NCBI GenBank assembly: GCA_937877575.1
Contig: CALFIZ010000130.1
Location: forward strand, 1 to 13,485
Source of the DNA: an uncultured Marinilabiliales bacterium
Lineage (GTDB): Bacteria; Bacteroidota; Bacteroidia; Bacteroidales; BM520
Length of the DNA: 13,485 bases
Reading direction: 5' to 3'
Positions 8,327 to 13,485 of the stretch are shown here, piece by piece; position 1 is the stretch's first letter, and each line of letters opens with the position of its first letter. The notes beneath the pieces were generated by a model. The model did no database searches. It had not been told where the DNA came from and saw only the letters and a program-made list of their open reading frames with translations. The translations under genes were made by a program, and so were the position numbers.

Positions 8327-10537
8327 TTACATAACCCTTATCGTTTTCAGATCCCTGTCACGTGACGATCCGCCGTACATCAGACGGACATTACTGTATT
8401 TTCTGAACACAGGAGCGGAATTGTTTCCGCCATTACCATCGTCATAGTAATAAAAAGCATCTTCCGGTATCTGTATCTCAACACGGACGGATTTCCCCGC
8501 CTTGATGTGAACCCGCTTGAAACCAACAAGTTGCTTGTTCAAGCCATGAGGTTCATCCTTAACTGTAAGATAGACCTGGGCCACCTCATCGCCATCAACG
8601 GCACCGACATTGCGAACCCTGAACGACAATAATCTCTTAGCCTTATTGTACATGGGTCTGTCATAGACAAATTCAGTATAACTTAATCCGTAACCAAAAG
8701 CGAATGCAGGTTTTCCGGTCATATAGCGATACGTTCTGCCTTTCATGCTGTAATCCTTGAAATCAGGAAGTTGCGACGTCGAATTGTAGAAAGTCACAGG
8801 CAGACGACCTGCCGGATTATAATCTCCGAACAGAACTTTTGCCACGGCGCTGCCGGCCTCCTGACCACCATACCATGCACAGAGTATTGCTTCAGGATAA
8901 TCCATGACATGATCCAACGCAATAGCGCTTCCGCTGCAAATCACAAATACAGGATGATGCCCGTCAAGCCTCAGATACTGCAACATTTCAGCCTGTGCCT
9001 TAGGGAGTTCTATCCTCGTCCTGTCACCTCTTTCGAAACCGTCAGCCCTTACACTCAGCTCCTCCCCCTCCACTTCAGGCGACAGTCCGCCAACAAAAAC
9101 CGTAACCTTTGATTCACCGATATTCCTGTAAAAACTCTCCGACGGGACATACTTGTCATCGATAAGGTTGCAGGCCTTATTGTAATATATCTGAACCCCC
9201 GCCGGTGTATTCAGCAGAGTGTCATCAGTGTTGACATGCAGTTCTCCGACACCCCCCAAATGACGGTAAATCCCTTCAAGGATGGTAACGGCATGATTCG
9301 GCGTGCCGTTGTAATTTGCAAGAAGCATGGTTGAATCATACGCATTAGGGCCTATCACAGCTATCTTCACATATTTTTTCAGAGGAAGCACACCATCGTT
9401 CTTCAGAAGTACAATGCTTTCCTTAGCCATCTTAAGTGCTTGATTCACATGAGATTCACTACATATCATATCTTCAGAATAACCGGAGTACGGATTATTT
9501 TCATTGAAGATGCCGAGTTTGAACTGTGCCTTGAGAATTCTTCTCAGATGCTCGTCTATGATGTTTTCAGAAATCAAGTTCTGTTTCAAAGCGTCAAGCA
9601 GGGCTTGTTTTCCGCTGCCGCACTCCAAATCCACCGCAGTGGAAAAAGCATCCGCAGCAGCCAGGGCAGCGGTTTCATGCGTCTCATGACGCGGGATTAC
9701 AGTGTCACGCTCCCAACAGTCATTCAACGCCCAACAGTCGGTGACGACAATATTGTCATATTTCCAGTCATTACGCAAAATGTTGACAAGCAGGTCCTCA
9801 TTGGTGCAGCAAGGCTCACCTTCGAGACGATTGTAGGCACACATAACCTGCTGGACATCAGCTTCTTCTATCAGAGCCTTGAAAGCAGGAAGATAAGTCA
9901 TATACAAATCATACGGCGAAACCGACACGTTGAATTCATGTCTGACGCCTTCCGGACCGCTATGGACTGCCAGATGCTTTGCACAGGCAAGACTTTTCAG
10001 ATATCTGCCGTCATTGCCCTGAAGTCCCCTTACGCATGCAACGCCCATCCTTGACGTCAGAAACGGGTCTTCACCGTAAGTCTCCATTCCCCTTCCCCAG
10101 CGCGGATCACGGAAAATGTTGATGTTAGGGGTGAAAAATGACAGTCCGACATTGTAGTCACCGTTTTTCCTGTATTCATTGAATTTCGCGCGGCCTTCAT
10201 CCGAAACCATTGAAAAAGACTCCTCCACCGCAGCATCGTCGAACGTGGCGGCAAGTGCTATCGCCTGCGGGAAAACCGTAGCAGTCCCTTTTCGTGCGAC
10301 ACCGTGAAGAGCCTCATTCCACCAGTTATAAGATTTTATACCAAGTGTCTCTATTTCAGGATTTTCGTGAACCATCAGCGATACCTTCTGCTCCAAAGTC
10401 AGCCGGCCAAGCAGGTCTTCAATTCTATCGTTAACAGGCAGACTTTCATCTCTGAAAGGAAATTGTTTCGCATTCTGCGCAAATGACATAATGCTTGTCT
10501 GCAGTATCAAACAGAACAGCAATGAAATTCTTTTCAT
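8327..10537 (-). CDS. GH3 family beta-glycosidase (beta-xylosidase/beta-glucosidase), secreted
   Basis: A 736-residue protein with a signal peptide (MKRISLLFCLILQTSIMSFA, cleavage near residue 20). It shows the GH3 N-terminal barrel with DPRWGR (144-149), AKHLAVHSGPE (Lys187-His188) and VVTDCWA, in which Asp267 is the probable nucleophile. An alpha/beta sandwich follows, with KIAVIGPNA near 391-399 and GLSPEVEGEE (484-493), which should contain the acid/base Glu. A C-terminal FnIII-like domain (about 650-720, VDGDEVAQVYLTV) completes the family architecture. The PA14 insertion found in many longer relatives is absent. The SGPE and EVEGEE motifs resemble the xylan 1,4-beta-xylosidase clade, but beta-glucosidase activity cannot be excluded. 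The start at 10537 is preferred over the in-frame ATG at 10564 because the -7 promoter element (10562-10569) overlaps the latter. The enzyme should act in the periplasm on oligosaccharides. Confidence 0.92.
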   Translation of the reverse strand: MKRISLLFCLILQTSIMSFAQNAKQFPFRDESLPVNDRIEDLLGRLTLEQKVSLMVHENPEIETLGIKSYNWWNEALHGVARKGTATVFPQAIALAATFDDAAVEESFSMVSDEGRAKFNEYRKNGDYNVGLSFFTPNINIFRDPRWGRGMETYGEDPFLTSRMGVACVRGLQGNDGRYLKSLACAKHLAVHSGPEGVRHEFNVSVSPYDLYMTYLPAFKALIEEADVQQVMCAYNRLEGEPCCTNEDLLVNILRNDWKYDNIVVTDCWALNDCWERDTVIPRHETHETAALAAADAFSTAVDLECGSGKQALLDALKQNLISENIIDEHLRRILKAQFKLGIFNENNPYSGYSEDMICSESHVNQALKMAKESIVLLKNDGVLPLKKYVKIAVIGPNAYDSTMLLANYNGTPNHAVTILEGIYRHLGGVGELHVNTDDTLLNTPAGVQIYYNKACNLIDDKYVPSESFYRNIGESKVTVFVGGLSPEVEGEELSVRADGFERGDRTRIELPKAQAEMLQYLRLDGHHPVFVICSGSAIALDHVMDYPEAILCAWYGGQEAGSAVAKVLFGDYNPAGRLPVTFYNSTSQLPDFKDYSMKGRTYRYMTGKPAFAFGYGLSYTEFVYDRPMYNKAKRLLSFRVRNVGAVDGDEVAQVYLTVKDEPHGLNKQLVGFKRVHIKAGKSVRVEIQIPEDAFYYYDDGNGGNNSAPVFRKYSNVRLMYGGSSRDRDLKTIRVM

Positions 10538-10561
10538 ATTCGTTTTTTGCAATTTTTTACG

Positions 10562-10569
10562 CAAATATA
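10562..10569 (-). promoter_or_regulatory. Bacteroidota -7 element for the GH3 gene
   Basis: The minus strand reads TATATTTG, followed by C, an exact match to TAnnTTTG, 24 bases before the ATG at 10537. It overlaps the alternative upstream ATG at 10564 and so decides the start. No clear -33 box. Confidence 0.6.
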
Positions 10570-10668
10570 GTCATTAATCTGTATTAACCGGTGTTTTTCT
10601 TAACTTTTTGATATTTGTATTACTAACTCTCTGCATTTTTTCAATAAAAGCATACAACTCAGAAAACT

Positions 10669-10686
10669 GTTTGCTTTAAAACAAAC
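10669..10686. repeat. 18-bp interrupted palindrome
   Basis: GTTTGCTTTAAAACAAAC is self-complementary in 16 of 18 positions around a TTTAAA centre. It could be a binding site for a dimeric regulator, but it lies about 100 bp upstream of the GH3 promoter and has no defined partner, so function is inference only. Confidence 0.35.
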
Positions 10687-10764
10687 CATTCATATCCTCA
10701 TTATTAATTTGAAGAAGGTACGGAATCGCCACAAATGATGATGAACCGGCATTAGCAAAACATC

Positions 10765-10772
10765 TACTTTTG
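10765..10772 (+). promoter_or_regulatory. Orphan Bacteroidota -7 element
   Basis: TACTTTTG matches TAnnTTTG exactly. No gene starts soon after it except a 9-codon ORF at 10806. Transcription from here would run into the inverted repeat at 10811-10866, giving a predicted RNA of roughly 95 nucleotides, or read on into the SDR gene. Confidence 0.4.
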
Positions 10773-10805
10773 TATCGAAAAATTTTAAACACATACCTTA
10801 AATTT

Positions 10806-10835
10806 ATGAAAACGGACTTCAAGACATCTGATTAA
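10806..10835 (+). CDS. Possible 9-codon leader ORF (MKTDFKTSD)
   Basis: ATG at 10806 opens a 9-codon frame ending in TAA at 10833-10835. It begins 33 bases after the orphan -7 element, and the left arm of the inverted repeat lies inside it, so translation would compete with hairpin formation, as in leader-peptide attenuators. The peptide has no run of one amino acid that would point to a sensed metabolite. It may equally be a chance ORF or the relic of a transposase start. Confidence 0.2.
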   Translation: MKTDFKTSD

Positions 10836-10873
10836 ACTGTAACCTACTAAAGTTTTGAAGTCCGTTCTTTTCA
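10811..10873 (+). terminator. 15-bp inverted repeat with U-rich tail, terminator-like or mobile-element remnant
   Basis: The left arm AACGGACTTCAAGAC (10811-10825) pairs with the right arm GTTTTGAAGTCCGTT (10852-10866). This gives 14 Watson-Crick pairs and one G-U pair around a 26-base loop. The right arm runs straight into a U-rich tail (TTCTTTTC, 10865-10872), as in an intrinsic terminator. The loop is longer than usual, and the arms could instead be terminal repeats of a small decayed element. Confidence 0.5.
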
Positions 10874-10957
10874 AAGGAAACACATAGCCTCGTTGACGGG
10901 CAGCTTACATTGAGCCCTACTATATATAAATTTTACCGAGAAGACACAAAAAAAATA

Positions 10958-10965
10958 TATCTTTG
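10958..10965 (+). promoter_or_regulatory. Bacteroidota -7 element for the SDR-VOC unit
   Basis: TATCTTTG, followed by C, matches TAnnTTTG and lies 18 bases before the SDR start codon, leaving a very short leader. It probably drives both downstream genes. Confidence 0.6.
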
Positions 10966-10983
10966 CAGAAAATGTGAACTTAT

Positions 10984-11775
10984 ATGGAATTCAAAGGTAA
11001 AACCGCATTGATAACCGGAGCCGCTTCCGGCATCGGCGAGGCAATCTCCTATCAACTCGCCAAACGCGGCACCAACGTGATTCTTACGGGACTCGGCCCC
11101 GAAGCTCTTGACAAAGTGAAAAACAAATGTATCAATGAATATGGCGTCAAGGCAGAATCCATGGAAATCAACCTCGCCGACACTTCAACCATAGACAATC
11201 TCTTTGACTTCGTCAATTCGCTGCATGTCAGCATCGACATATTCATACTCAATGCCGGCATTTCACAGCGTGCCAAAGTCTTTGAGACCGATTTCAGCGT
11301 TGACAAAAAGATTATGGATGTCGATTATTTCGGCTCGGTATATCTCATCAAGAAATTCAAGGACATGCTTATGGCGTCGGAATACACTGCTATAGGTGTA
11401 ACAGTTTCAATATCAGGACTTTTTGGTTATCCGCTCCGTTCTGCATACTGTGCTTCGAAACATGCTCTGTTCGGTTTCTTCGAATCCTTGGAACTCGAGA
11501 ATCCGAATCTTCATGTAACATTCCTGATACCGGGGAGGGTCAACACCCAGATAAGCAAAAGTGCCATGCTCGGCAACGGCGAGAAATACGACAAGATGGA
11601 TCCGGGACAGGCTAACGGCATCGATGTCAACAAATGTGCCGGAAAAGCCGTAAAAGCGATTGCAAAAGGCAAACACCGCAAGCTTCTCGGCGGCACAGAG
11701 CTCCTGATGGTTTACATTCACAAATATTTTTTGGGGTTATACTACAGACTCGCACGAAAAATTTCAGCAGTTTAA
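10984..11775 (+). CDS. Short-chain dehydrogenase/reductase (classical SDR)
   Basis: A 263-residue cytoplasmic NAD(P)-dependent oxidoreductase of the Rossmann-fold SDR family. The cofactor loop TGAASGIG (residues 11-18) and the NAG motif (Asn90-Ala-Gly) are intact. So is the catalytic set: Ser142 in VSISG, Tyr155 and Lys159 in YCASK, with the usual 13-residue Ser-Tyr spacing. Later PGRVNT is the usual loop that closes on the nicotinamide. Length is typical for a classical SDR. The C-terminus (MVYIHKYFLGLYYRLARKI) is hydrophobic-aromatic and basic, which would suit loose membrane contact and a lipophilic substrate; this is inference. Overall it resembles DHRS7-like reductases more than fatty-acid FabG. 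Substrate is unknown. It is followed 70 bp later by the VOC gene on the same strand with no terminator between, so an operon is likely. Confidence 0.9.
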   Translation: MEFKGKTALITGAASGIGEAISYQLAKRGTNVILTGLGPEALDKVKNKCINEYGVKAESMEINLADTSTIDNLFDFVNSLHVSIDIFILNAGISQRAKVFETDFSVDKKIMDVDYFGSVYLIKKFKDMLMASEYTAIGVTVSISGLFGYPLRSAYCASKHALFGFFESLELENPNLHVTFLIPGRVNTQISKSAMLGNGEKYDKMDPGQANGIDVNKCAGKAVKAIAKGKHRKLLGGTELLMVYIHKYFLGLYYRLARKISAV

Positions 11776-11777
11776 TT

Positions 11778-11796
11778 CGGATGGAAACGGATGGAA
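11778..11796. repeat. Direct 9-bp repeat in the SDR-VOC gap
   Basis: CGGATGGAA occurs at 11778-11786 and again at 11788-11796, one base apart, directly after the SDR stop codon. No function is assigned; it may be a short duplication. Confidence 0.5.
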
Positions 11797-11845
11797 CTTA
11801 TTACATGAAATAACAAACCACAGACGAATAAAAAAGAATATAAAA

Positions 11846-12916
11846 ATGACACAGAAACATAAAGTTATTTGCGGCATGCAGCAGGTAGGTGTTGGCATTC
11901 CCGATGTGATTGAAGCCTGGAGATGGTATTACGACCATTTCGGCTTTGACATTAAAATACTTGATGATGAGGGTGTTGCAGAGCGCATGCTTCCCTACAC
12001 AGGCAACAAACCGCAGCCTCGCCACGCCATCCTTGCAGTCAACCTGCAGGGCGGCGGCGGTCTCGAAATCTGGCAGCCAAAAGGCAGGAAGCTCAATTAT
12101 CTGACTTCAGAGGCCAATCTCGGCGACTATGGGATATTTGCCTGCAAAATCAAAAGCGGCAACGTGGATGAGGCTTACAAGGCTTTACAGGCAAAAAATG
12201 CCAACTGTCTGTGCAAACCGGTGACGTCACCTTCCGGGAGGCTTCATTTTTTTCTCAAAGACCCGTACGACAATATCTTTGAAATAGAACAGAGTGACTA
12301 CAAGTTTGTTGACGAGAAAAAAACCAACGGTGGCACCAATGGTGCAATATTGGGTGTTTCCGACATGGACAAGTCCATTGGCTTCTATGGCAGCCTGTTA
12401 GGTTTTGACAAGGTGGAATACGATGTCAGCGGAGTGTTTGACGACCTGAAATGTCTGCCTCACGGTGACAGCAGTGTAAGGCGTGTCTTGTTGGGCAGGA
12501 CAAAGCCCTTGGGAGGGCCTTTGAGTGAAATCATGGGTCCGGCATACATCGAACTGGTTCAGAACCTGTCGGAGCCTGCAAAAAAGCTGTATGAAGGCAG
12601 ATACTGGGGTGACCCCGGATTCATTCATCTGTGTTTTGATGTCAGGAACATGAAATGCATAGAAGAAGACTGCAATGCCATGGGGCATCCGTTTGTCTGT
12701 GACAGCGGTTCCGACTTTGCCATGGGTGATGCCGACGGTTGGTTCACTTACATTGAAGACCCTGACGGCACGCTGATTGAATTTGTCGAAACCCGCAAGA
12801 TTCCTATTCTTAAGAAATTAGGCATTTATCTCCATTTGGAAAACAAGGACGATGACAAGCCGTTGCCGAGGCGCATCACCAAAGCCCTGCGTTTTCTGCG
12901 TTCCAAGAGGCCGTGA
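11846..12916 (+). CDS. Two-module VOC (glyoxalase/bleomycin-resistance fold) protein
   Basis: A 356-residue cytoplasmic protein made of two vicinal-oxygen-chelate modules, about residues 8-150 and 162-317, each with the family's final strand pattern (DPYDNIFEIE and DPDGTLIEFVE). By motif alignment, module 1 keeps metal-ligand positions Gln13, Glu74 and Glu146 but has Phe98 at the third position. Module 2 has Glu236, His261 (GFIHLCF) and Glu312 but Gly166 at the first. Pairing the halves gives one complete Gln/Glu/His/Glu set and one broken set. A basic tail (RRITKALRFLRSKR) closes the protein. VOC enzymes include glyoxalase I, extradiol dioxygenases, epimerases and resistance proteins; the reaction here cannot be assigned. 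Co-transcription with the SDR suggests the two act on related carbonyl or hydroxy compounds. The intrinsic terminator at 12945 follows the gene. Confidence 0.85.
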   Translation: MTQKHKVICGMQQVGVGIPDVIEAWRWYYDHFGFDIKILDDEGVAERMLPYTGNKPQPRHAILAVNLQGGGGLEIWQPKGRKLNYLTSEANLGDYGIFACKIKSGNVDEAYKALQAKNANCLCKPVTSPSGRLHFFLKDPYDNIFEIEQSDYKFVDEKKTNGGTNGAILGVSDMDKSIGFYGSLLGFDKVEYDVSGVFDDLKCLPHGDSSVRRVLLGRTKPLGGPLSEIMGPAYIELVQNLSEPAKKLYEGRYWGDPGFIHLCFDVRNMKCIEEDCNAMGHPFVCDSGSDFAMGDADGWFTYIEDPDGTLIEFVETRKIPILKKLGIYLHLENKDDDKPLPRRITKALRFLRSKRP

Positions 12917-12944
12917 TTAAGGTCTTGAATATGACATATAACAA

Positions 12945-12971
12945 AAAAGCCCGTCGTGATGACGGGCTTTT
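12945..12971. terminator. Bidirectional intrinsic terminator
   Basis: GCCCGTC (12949-12955) pairs with GACGGGC (12961-12967) around the loop GTGAT. The stem is extended by four A-T pairs from the flanking A-run and T-run. Because it has A's on one side and T's on the other, it can end the SDR-VOC transcript on the plus strand and the rRNA transcript on the minus strand. Confidence 0.9.
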
Positions 12972-12980
12972 GTATAAAAT

Positions 12981-13087
<107 letters not shown>

Positions 13088-13171
13088 CTGTATTTTCCTG
13101 TCCTGCTGCGGACAGGTGACATAATCCGAAAGATAATATATGTCACTCATCGCACTGCTCGCTTCGCGCCT
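13088..13171 (-). other. 23S-5S spacer with two processing-type stems
   Basis: The 84-bp spacer contains no tRNA. It holds CCTGTCC/GGACAGG (13097-13103 with 13110-13116) and GTGACATA/TATGTCAC (13116-13123 with 13139-13146). Such stems commonly guide rRNA processing; that role is inferred. Confidence 0.5.
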
Positions 13172-13485
13172 GAAAGTTACGGGCTATTAGTATTGCTCGA
13201 CTTTGACATCACTGCCTTTACATCTGCAACCTATCCACGTCATAGTCTTTGACGACCCTTCGAAGAAGTCTTATCTTGAGGCCGGTTTCGTGCTTAGATG
13301 CTTTCAGCACTTATCCGTTCCAAACTTGGCTACTCTGCCATGCATCTGGCGACACAACAGATACACCAGAGGTTTGTCCAACTCGGTCCTCTCGTACTAG
13401 AGTCGGCTCCCCTCAAACTTCTCACGCCCACAACAGATAGAGACCGAACTGTCTCGCGACGTTCTGAACCCAGCTCGCGTGCCAC
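13172..13485 (-). rRNA. rrl: 23S ribosomal RNA, 3' end (partial)
   Basis: About 314 bases of the 3' end of 23S rRNA lie on the minus strand and continue past the window. The sarcin-ricin loop is present as AGTACGAGAGGACC (complement of 13385-13398), preceded by the conserved GAACGTCGCGAGACAGTTCG stretch. The end ACTAATAGCCCGTAACTTT sets the 3' boundary near 13172. Confidence 0.95.

Larger units (their letters stand above)
10570..10957. other. Noncoding stretch between GH3 and SDR genes
   Basis: This AT-rich stretch has no convincing protein gene. It holds an interrupted palindrome (10669-10686), a consensus promoter (10765-10772), a 9-codon ORF (10806-10835) and a long inverted repeat with a U-rich tail (10811-10873). 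A second weak plus-strand -7 match (GATATTTG, 10610-10617) has nothing obvious to transcribe. On the minus strand, bases about 10874-10930 are open and read ...RAQCKLPVNEAMCFL then stop; this could be the end of a decayed gene, but I do not recognise it. Confidence 0.5.

Noticed and set aside
1283..10537. A classical polysaccharide utilisation locus
   Set aside because: There is no SusD-like lipoprotein gene, no hybrid two-component or ECF sigma/anti-sigma regulator, and the genes alternate in strand with separate promoters.

Overview
The window looks like chromosomal DNA of a Bacteroidales bacterium (phylum Bacteroidota). Several intergenic regions carry the Bacteroidota -7 promoter signature TAnnTTTG a short distance before a start codon. 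One protein ends in a type IX secretion (Por) sorting domain, one is a Bacteroidota-type CarboxypepD_reg/plug/beta-barrel receptor, and the secreted enzymes have AQNA-type signal-peptide ends common in this phylum. The T9SS tail argues for a Prevotella-, Porphyromonas- or Muribaculaceae-like lineage rather than one lacking T9SS, but the genus cannot be fixed from the sequence alone.

Layout: (1) bases 1-1048, minus strand: a partial Orc1/Cdc6-like AAA ATPase running off the left edge, with a leader made of 10-bp tandem repeats. (2) 1283-2698, plus: secreted GH29 alpha-L-fucosidase. (3) 2828-5659, minus: large multidomain C10 (streptopain-type) cysteine protease with a T9SS tail. (4) 5844-8315, plus: TonB-dependent-receptor-like outer-membrane protein with no SusD partner. 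(5) 8327-10537, minus: secreted GH3 beta-glycosidase, probably beta-xylosidase or beta-glucosidase. (6) 10570-10957: a noncoding stretch of nearly 400 bp holding a promoter, a 9-codon ORF and a 15-bp inverted repeat with a U-rich tail, which is either a small RNA or attenuator or a mobile-element remnant. (7) 10984-12916, plus: a short-chain dehydrogenase followed by a two-module VOC-fold protein, probably one operon. (8) 12945-13485: an intrinsic terminator usable from both sides, then 5S rRNA and the 3' end of 23S rRNA on the minus strand, the tail of an rRNA operon.

The four genes in the middle all encode exported proteins that act on extracellular glycans or proteins or take up the products. 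They alternate in strand and each has its own promoter, so they are neighbours in function rather than a classical Sus-type polysaccharide utilisation locus. The SDR-VOC pair is a separate cytoplasmic unit of unknown substrate. Its VOC protein appears to keep only one complete composite metal site, of the glyoxalase I Q/E/H/E type, shared between its two halves.
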